The notes under the pieces were generated by a model, which saw only the letters and a list, made by a program, of their open reading frames with translations, did no database searches and had not been told where the DNA came from. DNA of 64,000 nt from Turritopsis dohrnii (Eukaryota; Cnidaria; Hydrozoa; Anthoathecata; Oceaniidae). Position 1 is the first letter of the stretch. Each line of letters begins with the position of its first letter. The translations under genes were made by a program, and so were the position numbers. Below are positions 22,003 to 34,555 of the stretch, one piece after another. Where the stretch lies: assembly GCA_027922465.2 (NCBI GenBank), contig BQMF02000373.1, forward strand, positions 248,001 through 312,000. Reading direction: 5' to 3'.

Positions 22003-24359
22003 ATACTGATAATATAGAGGATGCAGAAAGGAGTAAGGATTGTTATTGAAACTACTTTGGTTTTAAATGTTTTCAATTTATTTTCTCTTCGGGTTTTTTT
22101 TGTTGGTTTTAGTGAAGTTTATGACAGCTACTTTTTAAACCTTTTTTTATTTAGATGCTTCTTCAACAGCTAACAGTAAGGGTCAATATACATTAATGTC
22201 TCCTTTCCATATGTTGTAACTTTTACAATATCCTTTTATATACTACTTTGTCAATGATGTATTTGCGCTTTCTGTATGCTGCTATTATAACACCATTCTT
22301 TCCTTCATTAGATACTGGTAACATAAAAAATGTGGGAAAGGGTAAGGATTGTTATGGAAATGATCTCCTATATTATACCAATCAGGTTTACCATTCATCC
22401 TAATGTTTTAGATATTCAAATGTATTTTTTTATCAAAATCTACTACTGCTCTTTTATGAACACTAATTTGTATGCTGTCATTATAACATCTTCTTTTACT
22501 TTATTTGATACAGATACCAGTGAGAATCTTGAAAAGAGTAAGGATTATTATTTTATCCAGTTATTGTCATCTACTGAACCCAGTACGTTTTCAGTGTATG
22601 CATAGTTTTTGTATAACAGTTACTTTTTAAACCTTTTTTTATTTAGATGAAGCTTTACCAACGACTGATAGTAAGATTTCATTTCATTGTTAGTACAACA
22701 TGTTTTAACTTTCACAATCACTTTATTACATTTCATTTAGCTGCATCATCATCATCATCATCATCATCATCGTGTGCAGCCAAAAGTAATGTCTTATAAC
22801 TTACAATTATAATATTAACAATATAATATAGGTCAAGAAATTATTTTATTATGATCAAATTGTTCATTTTTTAGATGGTGTCTTGGCTACTAAAAGAGAA
22901 TGTAAGTTTCCATCAATACGTATTTATTGTTTATTTATAGTTATTTAATTTCTTTACTAATAAAAATTGTAAAATTGTAGATTCATACCAAGATTTCGTA
23001 CACTATCGCTGTAGTCATCCTGGCCCCCGGTCTCAGTCGGCATTCCGAGCCTGGAAGAGATTAGGGGGTCGGGACCACCCCAATTTCAACTGGAAAAAGT
23101 CCAAGCGTCCAAAAAGTCCAAAAAAAATAGTATCTGTAAAACCTGTACAGTCCTATGAAGGTGTAGTGACTGAAAATAGACACTACACAATATATAATAA
23201 TTTTGCCCCATCAGTTTTCAATTCATTCAAGTGAGTACACAGTTCTTTGTGTTAATCATTTGGTTGAGCCTTAGGTGAATGAATATGTGACGTACATTTT
23301 CATAGGGGCGCCTGTAAATTTAACCTTGAACGCCTAAGGCCTTCATGACAAAATAAATAGACTCATTAAAATGAATTGAAAACTGATGGTGGTATGAAAC
23401 TACCATACATAGATAAGGTCTTCTGAAAAGTTTCATTGTTCTTCAATAACAATACGTTTTTCAATACACAATAACACTATGATACAAGCAGTTGTATGGT
23501 TGTTTCATAACAATGTTTATGTTATTTTAGAGTATAGTTATCTTATTAGAATAAAGTTATTTGTTTCAATGTCTTTTGCTTATCTCTTTCATCACAGTAT
23601 CCTAGCATTCTAGCTTTCGCACTGTCAATTTACTAACCTAAGATTTGTGTTTAGTTCTGTCTGTCACTCTATCAATTAGTTAAAAAACATTCACTAAGAA
23701 TGCTCTCTGTCACAGTGATATTTTGACGATTTTGCACAATGGGTTACAGATCTGATTAATGGAGTGCCATTTCTTTGAAGTGATACGGCTTTTGTCATTG
23801 TAAATAAAGATGAACATTTGCTTTGTTTTGTTAGCTTAGATTCCAGTCAGTTTTTAAGGCTACTTTAACATGATTATTTGTTCTCTGCATGCAGTAGATG
23901 ATTATAGGTTTAGACACATTATATCCCGGGTATCTGTGTGTTAAAGATAATGAATTGTTATATGGAATATGCTGATGTCAGCAGAAATAGAACAATTGAG
24001 AAATTGGCTGGGAACGAGCAGCCTGTTCAAACTGTAAATAAAATCACATCTTCTTTCTTAACTAACAAAATTGATTAACTGCTGACACAAACAATCGATG
24101 ATTATTCATTATCTTTACCTTATATTTATTCAGATTCTTTAGATTTATAGTATAGTATTGAGGTCAACTTGGTGTTTATGGGAAAAACCATTTTTGACAG
24201 TATCCTATGAATAACCGCAGTCTAGATAGCATTGTCAAGGTAATTGTGAATAAAAGTTTAGTTCGAAGATATATTGTCGGCTGCACATTTCGGATTTTAA
24301 AGTCAACCTTAACTTTATTTATTTATTTTTTCAGATTCTTTGGTTTCTCTTACGAATAA
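22003..24359 (+). CDS. Micro-exon gene with conserved basic C-terminal motif (copy 1, 5' incomplete)
   Basis: Predicted exons are 22003-22032, 22155-22175, 22312-22341, 22514-22537, 22647-22670, 22741-22785, 22875-22901, 22981-23230 and 24335-24359. The first seven are 21-45 bases, all multiples of three, each with AG before and GTAA/GTAAG after, and all phase 1. They encode acidic/Ser-rich peptides such as DTDNIEDAER and a poly-Ser run. The 250-base exon encodes QDFVHYRCSHPGPRSQSAF, then WKRLGGRDHPNFN and a Lys/Pro-rich tail. Its GTGAGT donor at 23231 joins 24335 in frame, ending KFFGFSYE-stop. The first conserved part recurs in the gene at 39681-40682. The start codon is not identified; upstream is the hAT region. 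Function unknown. Confidence 0.6.
22741..22771 (+). repeat. (CAT)n microsatellite in a micro-exon
   Basis: Nine or so CAT/TCA units. In the predicted frame they encode a serine run (A-A-S8-C). Confidence 0.85.
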
Positions 24360-24909
24360 TATGTCATCAATTTCTAAAAATTCACTTTTCGGAAGATCCG
24401 ATAATTCCAACTCCATGCGTACGTAGATGCAATGCACTCGCTACCGAGAATTATTATTTCCAAGAATAATGGACTAAACCATAAAAACGCATTGGAAAAC
24501 TGTTAACGAAGTCATATCACTGTTATCATTGCACAACTACGTTCAAAGATGCAATGTACTCGCTATTCACCGAGAATTATCATTTCCAAGAATAAATGGA
24601 TTAAACCATCGAAACGCATTCGAGGACTGTTAACCAAGTCGACATACACTTTTGCAAAAGTGATTAAAGATAACCTTTATTTGGTTTATTGATCTATTTA
24701 TTTGTTTGTTTATGCTATCTTAGGATACTTTTTTGGTGTAGTATAATCAACAGTTTTTCATATGAATTTATGTTCCTGCTGATCATTCTATGACATTTTT
24801 TGCTTACCCTTATAATCAGGGGTGACTATAACACTGATGTACTTTCTGTTTGTCATTTGTGAGACGTCAACCCGTAGAATCCGTAAAAAAGTTTTACACG
24901 GGATACTAG
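23930..24909 (+). mobile_element. 3' end of an older Helitron
   Basis: The segment 23930-24850 matches 41410-42140 in the autonomous Helitron (for example GAGAAATTGGCTGGGAACGA in both). It ends with a hairpin (CCGTAAAAAAGTTTTACACG) and GGATACTAG at 24909. So the micro-exon gene at 22-24 kb also sits at the 3' side of a Helitron whose Rep part is not in this stretch. The next bases TCTA lead into the big array. Confidence 0.75.
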
Positions 24910-24913
24910 TCTA

Positions 24914-26911
24914 TCTACTTATACTAATCCGCAATCGTGCATCCCACTTTTATTTTAGAGAGTGTTTTGTTTTTGTTTTTTTAATGGTCAAAATCTTCTT
25001 AATCGTGGTCATATAGCGGCAGTCCGGCCAGTGAAGAAACTCTTCCACTGCAATCCAACGATCATTTGTTTTGACACGTGATCGTCTTTTCGCCGTTTTC
25101 ATTGGTTGCCGAAATCGGAAAAACTATAGCGACAATGTTCGTTGATAAGAAATCCATTTTCATTAATCGCTTGACGAACGAACAGGTCTGTACGAAGGTA
25201 TTATTATAAAACGTTTATTGTTTAACTTTTTGCTTTTCTTTTGTTGTTTTTCTATTTTAGATTAATAAAAGAACGTAAGTAAATGTATTGACGTATTATT
25301 TATGTATGTATTATGTAAAATCATACTGAAATGTTTTTTATGTGGAAAACGAAAACGAACGAGTATACATCCAGCACATGTTTCAACGTTTTACTTTGTT
25401 TTAGTTTTCGTTTACTTTGTTTTAGTTATCAGATGTGGCTATATAGAAGAAAGTGCAGTGAAGAAATGCAGAAAAAATCAATTTTCATTAATCGTTTGAC
25501 GAACGAACAACAGGTCTGTACGTGAAGGTATTATTATAAAACGTTTATTGCTTAACTTTTACTGCTATTATTCTATTTTAGATTAATAAAAGAACAGGTA
25601 AGTTATGTATGTATTTAAATGTTTGTTTACGTTTTAGTTATTATGGTTATTATACAGAAGAAAGTGCAGTGAAGAAATCCAGAAAAAAATGATGTTCCTT
25701 TACACAGTAACGAACGGTTTTCATTTTAATTTAGTTTTGAAAGATTAATTAATTGAGTTTTGAAAAGATATATGAGTCAAAATAATTCTATCATTTAGTA
25801 TGTATCTTCGCTGGATGAAAACTGGATGCTGGATGAAAAGGAACGCGGAACGAACGAAATTTGTTTTGGTAACGCGCGCTGTAATTTATTTATTTACAAA
25901 TCAATTAAAAATGGTTCTCATGGCTGTGGAAATGGGGGGGAACGTCAACCATGTCTGCCTTTTATTAGATTTTCCTGTACAATTTAAGATGCTTGGTACT
26001 TTGTCTATCTGCCTGTCTTCCAGCCAACTTTATGTCTTTTGTTTTTGTTTGCTTCAATATGGTTGCAATGAATGTGATTATTTTAGCTGTTCTTCAACTG
26101 AAATCTTTTCTTTTATTAAGTCAGAAAAAAGAAAAGTGTATAAACCATTAAAGAAATGAAGCACATGGTTAAATTATGAAGTTGAGAGGGTTCTGTACAA
26201 TGAAACTGTCCTACAAAAAAGAAGCGTTATTGGATGGATTTTTCTTCAGTTTATATTTTATCAAGTTTATGCATTATTTTGTGTTATGGTGGTGGTATAT
26301 AATTGTTTACGTACTATTATGCCTGGGTGTATATATAAGTTTTGCATTATGTTTTTATTTGTTACTTTTTATCTTCTGGGTAACTTTGTGTTTTTAGTTA
26401 TTGTTTTTAGGATATGCGTACTTGAATTTCCTTTTTGTTTTTTGTTTCTTTTTGTTTTATTTTTTATTTTGTATTACAATTGAGATATTATTCTTTTAGG
26501 CAATAATAAAAAAGCATAAAGAAATGAAACTCATGGTTTAAATCATGATGATTTTGGGAAGAACAGACTATATATATATAATTTCAAAATTCATTAATGT
26601 TTACAGTCCAGAAGTAACTTTGGAACAAAAGAAAAAGTTGGAAGGTATCAATTTGTTTTGAATTAACATTTTGTAATGTTTGGTTTTGTGGTAAACAGTT
26701 CTGTGTTATATATTGCCATTTTTTTTACATTAAAGTTACTTCTCTTCTGCATATAAATATATATTCTGAGCCATGTTGCTATTTGTTTCTGTTTTTAATC
26801 TTCTGAATGTAATAACGCATTAATGCCTGTAAAAAACTTTTACACAAGTGAAATTCTGCGACAGAACGCATACTGAACATGGGTGGCGAGCGACGCCGCC
26901 TTGGCGGCTAG
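24914..26911 (+). mobile_element. Helitron unit U1, 1998 bp
   Basis: It starts TCTACTTATACTAATCCGC after A24913 and ends GCCGCCTTGGCGGCTAG. U2 follows without a spacer and is almost identical; one G is missing in a G-run near 27936, and there are a few substitutions. Its short ORFs (such as 25302-25499 and 26176-26397) are duplicated exactly in U2. They lack coding features and look incidental. No Rep/helicase, so non-autonomous. Confidence 0.9.
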
Positions 26912-28567
26912 TCTACTTATACTAATCCGCAATCGTGCATCCCACTTTTATTTTAGAGAGTGTTTTGTTTTTGTTTTTTTAATGGTCAAAATCTTCTTAA
27001 TCGTGGTCATATAGCGGCAGTCCGGCCAGTGAAGAAACTCTTCCACTGCAATCCAACGATCATTTGTTTTGACACGTGATCGTCTTTTCGCCGTTTTCAT
27101 TGGTTGCCGAAATCGGAAAAACTATAGCGACAATGTTCGTTGATAAGAAATCCATTTTCATTAATCGCTTGACGAACGAACAGGTCTGTACGAAGGTATT
27201 ATTATAAAACGTTTATTGTTTAACTTTTTGCTTTTCTTTTGTTGTTTTTCTATTTTAGATTAATAAAAGAACGTAAGTAAATGTATTGACGTATTATTTA
27301 TGTATGTATTATGTAAAATCATACTGAAATGTTTTTTATGTGGAAAACGAAAACGAACGAGTATACATCCAGCACATGTTTCAACGTTTTACTTTGTTTT
27401 AGTTTTCGTTTACTTTGTTTTAGTTATCAGATGTGGCTATATAGAAGAAAGTGCAGTGAAGAAATGCAGAAAAAATCAATTTTCATTAATCGTTTGACGA
27501 ACGAACAACAGGTCTGTACGTGAAGGTATTATTATAAAACGTTTATTGCTTAACTTTTACTGCTATTATTCTATTTTAGATTAATAAAAGAACAGGTAAG
27601 TTATGTATGTATTTAAATGTTTGTTTACGTTTTAGTTATTATGGTTATTATACAGAAGAAAGTGCAGTGAAGAAATCCAGAAAAAAATGATGTTCCTTTA
27701 CACAGTAACGAACGGTTTTCATTTTAATTTAGTTTTGAAAGATTAATTAATTGAGTTTTGAAAAGATATATGAGTCAAAATAATTCTATCATTTAGTATG
27801 TATCTTCGCTGGATGAAAACTGGATGCTGGATGAAAAGGAACGCGGAACGAACGAAATTTGTTTTGGTAACGCGCGCTGTAATTTATTTATTTACAAATC
27901 AATTAAAAATGGTTCTCATGGCTGTGGAAATGGGGGGAACGTCAACCATGTCTGCCTTTTATTAGATTTTCCTGTACAATTTAAGATGCTTGGTACTTTG
28001 TCTATCTGCCTGTCTTCCAGCCAACTTTATGTCTTTTGTTTTTGTTTGCTTCAATATGGTTGCAATGAATGTGATTATTTTAGCTGTTCTTCAACTGAAA
28101 TCTTTTCTTTTATTAAGTCAGAAAAAAGAAAAGTGTATAAACCATTAAAGAAATGAAGCACATGGTTAAATTATGAAGTTGAGAGGGTTCTGTACAATGA
28201 AACTGTCCTACAAAAAAGAAGCGTTATTGGATGGATTTTTCTTCAGTTTATATTTTATCAAGTTTATGCATTATTTTGTGTTATGGTGGTGGTATATAAT
28301 TGTTTACGTACTATTATGCCTGGGTGTATATATAAGTTTTGCATTATGTTTTTATTTGTTACTTTTTATCTTCTGGGTAACTTTGTGTTTTTAGTTATTG
28401 TTTTTAGGATATGCGTACTTGAATTTCCTTTTTGTTTTTTGTTTATTTTTGTTTTATTTTTTATTTTGTATTACAATTGAGATATTATTCTTTTAGGCAA
28501 TAATAAAAAAGCATAAAGAAATGAAACTCATGGTTTAAATCATGATGATTTTGGGAAGTACAGACTA
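26912..28567 (+). mobile_element. Helitron unit U2, left part
   Basis: This is the first 1656 bases of a second copy of U1, starting directly at the U1 CTAG. It is cut at GTACAGACTA (28567) by the 14.2 kb block B. The copy resumes at 42785 with TATATATATAATTTC exactly where U1 would continue. Confidence 0.9.
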
Positions 28568-31089
28568 TCTTATTATACTAATTCGCGATTGTGCATCCGG
28601 TTTTTATTTTAGAGAGTGACATATTTGTTTTTTTTTCACGGTCAAATCCTTCTTATTTTTTCCCTTTTTGTCGTAAAACCACGCAGAGACGAGAGACACT
28701 TTTTTTGATTTTCCGCGATTAGTATATGCTCCTCCGTTTTGTTATTTTTGGTTTGCGCAGTGGAAATCAGCCGAAAAACGTCTTTGGAGGAGTGCGAGCT
28801 ATGCAATTTCTTCGTTCGAAATTTGTCAACGATCATTTCGTGAGCAAGAAACTTCGCGAAGAAGACGGGTTTCTTTTTGTATACGAATATTTCAATTGAA
28901 ATTTGATTGTTTTAGGCAGCAAATCGACGAAAGAACTGACGAAGAAACACAGGTTTGTATGCACGAAGGTATTGTTATTATTATAAAACGTTTTGCTAAA
29001 CTTTTACTCTTATTAATAAAACAACACGGGTAGCAAGTGAGTTAGTTATTTGTTTACAATGAAAAATCATATTTAGATATACAGAAGAAGTGCAGTGAAG
29101 TTTTTAAAAGATAAGCTGCAGAAAGATCGAACGATTAATAAAAGAACAGGCAGCAGCATGTGTGTAAGTGATTAGTTAGCAGGTAGCACACATGCGTAGG
29201 TGAGTTTTTGAACAGATGTTTGTTTTTTTCAGATGAAAACCAAACGAAGAACGAGTGGAAGAAAGTCGTGCTGATTTTACGAATTTCTTTTTATAGTTAT
29301 CAAATAGTTATGGGAGTGCAGCAGTACAGAAGTAGTGTAGATGAAGTTGAAGAAAGGATGATGTTTATTTACATTGGTGAAAATGGTTTTACTTTTTTTC
29401 GGTGGAAAATTGTTTGGAAAAGATATAAAGTAATATACGTAAGTACATGAGTCAAACGGATTTAATAAATACAGCGTTAAAAGAGAATAAAAACAGAGTT
29501 AAAACGATCAGATCATAAAGATGCAGGTCCTACACGAGCAGTTACTGATTTGTTTTGGTAACGAACTGTTCCTTATTTTATTTATTTCAAAATGGCTCCA
29601 CAGTTATGAAGTTACGAAGAAAGCATTTTTATGTCTTTCACTGTATAAAAATGGTAGTGAAATTGCAGTAGAAAACAAATAGAAAGTGTATGTTTACAAT
29701 AGGAAAGTATGCTGGAAAGTTAATCGAGTGTTATTAATTTGTTTACAGGTATGAAATATAGAAAGTAAAAGAGTTTAGAAGTGTTTGATAATGGCTTACA
29801 GAACATGATCAATTATTGTTGTTTACTATCATGATGATGTGAATTGGTATTGAAAGGTAAAGTTAAAATAGTATCTATTTAGTTAAAACACAGTTAGTAT
29901 TAGTGGATAAATAAAGGATAAGAGGGATGTTTACTGTTGTGTTTTGAATTTTCCAGCGCAGAGGAGGAGCTTTGAACTGGAAATAAAAAATGGCTCCACG
30001 AATGTTTTCATATGTTAAAAATTTTTCAGCTATACTAATTCTGTCATTACGTTTGTGTTTTTAATTATTATTTTTAAGGTTAATATATTTTCAAAGTTTC
30101 TTTTACTTTGTTTTGTTTTTCTTTAGATTTCGTCATAGCATGATTAGGTTTTTTGTATATGTTTTTTGAATGTTTTCATCTGTTAAGTAGAAATGAAGCA
30201 CATGATGGGTTATAATGTTGAGAGGGTTACTTAAGAGAAGAATGGATTATGTAATTTAAATGACTGTGCAATGAAACTATCCTACAACAAATAAGCGTTG
30301 TTGGCTGTATTTTTCTTAAGTTTATATTTTATCGCGTTTATGCATATTTTGTGTTATGGTAATCGTTTACGTACTATGCCTAGGTATATAACTTTGGCTG
30401 TATGATTTTATTTGTGACTTTTTATCTTCTGTGTAAATTTTTGTTCTTAGTTATTGTTTTTAGGATAAATGCGTACTTGAATTTCCTTTTTTTTTTTTTG
30501 TTTTGTTTTGTTTTTATTTTCGGTATTACAATTGAAATATTATTCTTTTAGGCAATAATAAAAAAAGCACAAAGAAATGAAACTCATGGTTTTAATCATG
30601 ATGTTGATGGTTTTGGGAAGAACTAAATATATCATTTCAAAAATTCATTAATGATTGCAGTCCAGTAGTAACTTTTGAACAAAAGAAAAAGTTGGAAGGT
30701 ATCATTTTTGTAATATTATTCAATGTTTGGTTTTGTATGTCTGGGTTAACGGTTCTGAGGTATATATTGCGTTTTTTTACATTAAAGTTACTTCTCTTCT
30801 GCGTATGAATATATATTCTGAGCCATGTTGCTATTTGTTTCTGTTTTAAATTTTCTGAATGTAAGAAATGAATTAAAAAATTAATGCCTGAAAAGAAACT
30901 TTTGCAAGAGTTAAATTCTGCGACACAACACATACTGAACAAGGGTGGCGAGCGACGCCGCCTGGGATGTTTTTGAGTTGCGATTCTATGATTTATTTTT
31001 TCATCATGGGGTACGTACACGGAAATGGTGGATTTGACCTAATGTTTTCGAAGTTAAGTTCGGTAAAAAGTTTTTACCCGGGATACTAG
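28568..31089 (+). mobile_element. Helitron unit B1, 2522 bp, non-autonomous
   Basis: The 5' end is TCTTATTATACTAATTCGC and the 3' end is the AT-rich hairpin with GGGATACTAG. Near 30945-30965 it keeps the left half of the GC-rich hairpin (GGCGAGCGACGCCGCCTGGG), which then runs into the AT-rich terminus, so the 3' end has been replaced. It is nearly identical over long stretches to 60955-63350. Confidence 0.85.
28726..28899 (+). CDS. Conserved 57-residue ORF of the Helitron units
   Basis: It starts MLLRFVIFGLRSGNQPKNVF and ends REEDGFLFVYEYFN. The same ORF is intact in B2 (31247-31420). It is broken by an in-frame TAA in the copies near 44367 and 61110, and by a frame change near 49168. There is an acceptor-like GCAG inside it and, after it, a short segment bounded by TTTTAG and a GTTTGT donor, so the true product could be spliced. 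No known domain. Expression is unproven. Confidence 0.35.
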   Translation: MLLRFVIFGLRSGNQPKNVFGGVRAMQFLRSKFVNDHFVSKKLREEDGFLFVYEYFN

Positions 31090-33581
31090 TCTTATTATAA
31101 TAATCCGCGATTGTGCATCCCACTTTTATTTTAGAGAGTGACGTATTTACTTTTTTTGCACGGTCAAAACCTTCTTATTTTTTCCCTTTTCGTCGTAAAA
31201 CCACGCCAAAGCGAGAGTGATTTTTTTGATTTTTCGCGATTAGTATATGCTCCTCCGTTTTGTTATTTTTGGTTTGCGCAGTGGAAATCAGCCGAAAAAC
31301 GTCTTTGGAGGAGTGCGAGCAATGCAATTTCTTCGTTCGAAATTTGTCAACGATCATTTCGTGAGCAAGAAACTTCGCGAAGAAGACGGGTTTCTTTTTG
31401 TATACGAATATTTCAATTGAAATTTGATTGTTTTAGGCAGCAAATCGACGAAAGAACTGACGAAGAAACACAGGTTTGTATGCACGAAGGTATTGTTATT
31501 ATTATAAAACGTTTTATTATCGTTTGTTTCAGGTTTGTATGCACGAAGGTATTGTTATTATTATAAAACGTTTTATTATCGTTTGTTTACAATGAAAAAT
31601 CATATTTAGATATACAGAAGAAGTGCAGTGAAGTTTTTAAAAATTAGCTGCAGAAAGATCGAACGAACAAAAGGTATTATTATAAAACTTTTATACAGAA
31701 GAAGTGCAGTGAAGTTTTTAAAAATTGGCTGTGCAGAACGATAAGACTTTTATTGTTTAATATTTTAGATAAATAAAAGAACAGGTTTTTAAATGTTTGT
31801 TTACGTTTTAGTTATCAAATATCGCTATACAGAAGAAAGTGCAGTGGAGAAATGCAGTTTCATGTTTATTTACACAGTAAGGAATGGTTTTAATTTAGTT
31901 TTGAAAGATTAATTGATTTAGCTTTGAGTGGATGTCTCAGTTATTCTGTCGTTTAGAATGTGTATATGCTGCTGGATGAAAAGGAAGCCGAGAGAAATTT
32001 GTTTTGGTAACGCGCGCTATTATTACATTAAAAATGGTCCTACAGCTATGAATGTTTTTATTTCTCATGACGCTGTGGAAGTGGGGAATGTGTTATGCTG
32101 TCTGATTGTATCTATTGTATCTAATTTATATCGATGCTTGATGCTTTTGTCTGCCTGCCAAAAAGTACAAAATCTACTGGAAAATACAGAAAGTTTAGCA
32201 GTTTTTCCAAACGAAGAGAGCAGTTTTATGTATTTCACTTAAAAAAAAATGGTAGCGAAAGTGTTTTATAAATACCTATGTATGTTTGTGCTGGAAAGTA
32301 AATAAAGTATTAGTTATTTGTTTACAGGTATGAATATAGAAGTAAAGACTTTAGAAGTGTTTGAAAATGTCTACAGAAGATGATCAATGCTGTTTAGTTT
32401 ACTAACATGTGAATTGGCAGTGAAAGGTATCCCATTTTGTTTAAAGTTCAGCTAAAGTTAAAATAGTATAAATCTATTTAGTTATAACACAGTTGGTATG
32501 CTGGATAAATAAGAATAAAGGGTTGTTTAGCTGTTGTAAATTAGCCAGAGGAGATTTTAACTCAGATTAAAAATGTGGTTGTTTTCAATTTTTTATAAAC
32601 TCTTTAGATATATAAATTCTGTCATCACGTTTGTGTTTTTAATTATTATTCATAAGGTAGATGTGAATGGATTATGTATTTAAGAAGTTCATTAGTTATT
32701 ACTGTGCAATGAAATGTTTATGCATTATTTTGTGTTATGGTAATCGTTTACGTACCTGGGTATATATATAAGTTTGGCATTATGATTTTATTTGTGACTT
32801 TTTATCTTCTGGGTAAATTTTTGTTTTAAGGATAAATGCGTAGTTGAATTTCACTTTTTGTTGTTGTTGTTTATTTCAATATTCTTATAGCATGATTAGG
32901 TTTTCGGTATTACAGTATTACAATTACTATTACGGTGTTTTGTTGTTTTGAGTTATTGTTTTTAGGATAAATGCGTAGTTGAATTGCATTTTTTTGTTGT
33001 TGTTGTTGTTGTTGTTTATTTCAATATTCTTATAGCATGATTAGGTTTTCGGTATTACAATTCAAGTATTAATTTTTTAGGTAATAATAAAAAAAAGCAT
33101 AAAGAAATGAAACTCATGGTTTTAATCATGACGTTGATGGTTTTGGGAAGAACATATATATCGTTTCAAAAATTCATTAATGGTTGCTGTATAATGTAAC
33201 TTCCGCACGAAAGAAACACAGTTGGAAGGTATCAATTTGTTTTCAATTCACATTTTGTAATGTTATTCAATGTTTGGTTTCGTATGTCTGGGTAAACAGT
33301 TCTGTGTTATATATTGCCATTTTTTTTACATTAAAGTTACTTCTCTTCTGCGTATAAATATATTATTCTGAGCCATGTTGCTATTTGTTTCTGTTTTTAA
33401 TCTTCTGAATGTAATAACAAATTAATGCCTGAAAAGAAACTTTTATATACACGAGTTAAATTCTGTGACACAACATACTGAACATGGGTGGCGAGTGACG
33501 CGTACGTACCACAGGAATGGCAGATTTGACCTAATGTTTTCAAAGTTAAGTTCGGTAAAAAGTTTTTACCCGGGATACTAG
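31090..33581 (+). mobile_element. Helitron unit B2, 2492 bp, non-autonomous
   Basis: The 5' end TCTTATTATAATAATCCGC directly follows the B1 CTAG. The 3' end is the AT-rich hairpin and GGGATACTAG at 33581. A GC-hairpin remnant (GGCGAGTGACGCGTACGTAC) lies near 33490. An internal 66-bp duplication lies near 31470-31590. Confidence 0.85.
31247..31420 (+). CDS. Conserved 57-residue ORF, B2 copy
   Basis: This has the same start, length and stop as the ORF at 28726-28899. Two intact copies beside three broken ones argue only weakly for function. Unknown product. Confidence 0.35.
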   Translation: MLLRFVIFGLRSGNQPKNVFGGVRAMQFLRSKFVNDHFVSKKLREEDGFLFVYEYFN

Positions 33582-33719
33582 TCTTATTATAATAATCCGC
33601 GATTGTGCATCCCACTTTTATTTTAGAGAGTGACGTATTTACTTTTTTTGCACGGTCAAAACCTTCTTATTTTTTCCCTTTTCGTCGTAAAACCACGCAG
33701 CCGCGACAGACACTTTTTT

Positions 33720-33925
33720 TAATGTTACGTAATTTAAGTTTGACGTTTCTTTCGGGAGACCAACACAATGCGCATAATACCTGGTTAGAGGCCGAGAGAC
33801 ACTTTTTAAAGTTACGTAATCAGTATACACGTATACATGATACGTCATCTAAGTGTGACGTTTCTTTCGGGAAACCTATACAATGCGCATTTGTTTTGAT
33901 TGTTTTGATTGTTTTGATTGACATG
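33720..33925 (+). repeat. Direct repeats in the B3 leader
   Basis: GTGACGTTTCTTTCGGGAAA-type sequence occurs twice (near 33741 and 33854), each time followed by CAATGCGCAT. Three TTGATTGTTT-type units follow. The same motif, inverted, is in the Helitron at 336-1311. It may be a promoter or Rep-binding region; this is inferred from position only. Confidence 0.45.
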
Positions 33926-34555
33926 AATGCTTTTTGACCAATCAAAATTGGTTTCCAGAATCGGGCAAACTATAGCAACCAATTCGTTCAGAACGTAAAC
34001 AAATTAATTTTTAATTTTCCAGTAAGAAGGACGCTTGCGAAACAATATCGTATATACAAAAAATTGTTTGTATTGTATTATCAAAAGCGAAAGATCAGGT
34101 AAACCGTTTGTTTAAAATTTTAAAATAGGCTACTTACTGGCTAATGTATGACGATTTTTTTATTTAATTAGATCGTTCTGTTTGTTGTGGTTGCTGCCCT
34201 GTTGATCGTTTTTGATTTTGATACAAAATATACGTCAACGAGGTGAGATCTCTTTATTTGTTTTCATAGAAATTTAAAAATGGTAAACTTTACGGCGGTT
34301 TATCCTTTCCCATGAGCTGTTTATCCTTTGTTTACTTCTAACACTTTTTCTATTTGCATTCCAGGTTCGTTTTTTAAATACATTAGTTGAAAAGACGTTA
34401 GTTTTTAGATAGAAAGGTTTGTTTATTATCTCAGATTCGCCTATTTCTGTTTATTTTGTATTAGTAAGTTTGCTTTTGCTTCTGCCTAGATTTGTGCTGT
34501 TTATTCACAGTTGGTAGCTATTTCTTTCTTTTTTTGTTATTGGTGTTTCTGAACT

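Noticed and set aside
25302..28480. Pairs of identical ORFs (for example 25302-25499 and 27300-27497)
   Set aside because: Identity comes from the tandem duplication of the whole Helitron unit; the ORFs are short, low-complexity and change freely in other units.
28642..28836. Minus-strand ORF repeated near 31175-31357
   Set aside because: It lies opposite the conserved + strand ORF and is an antisense shadow.
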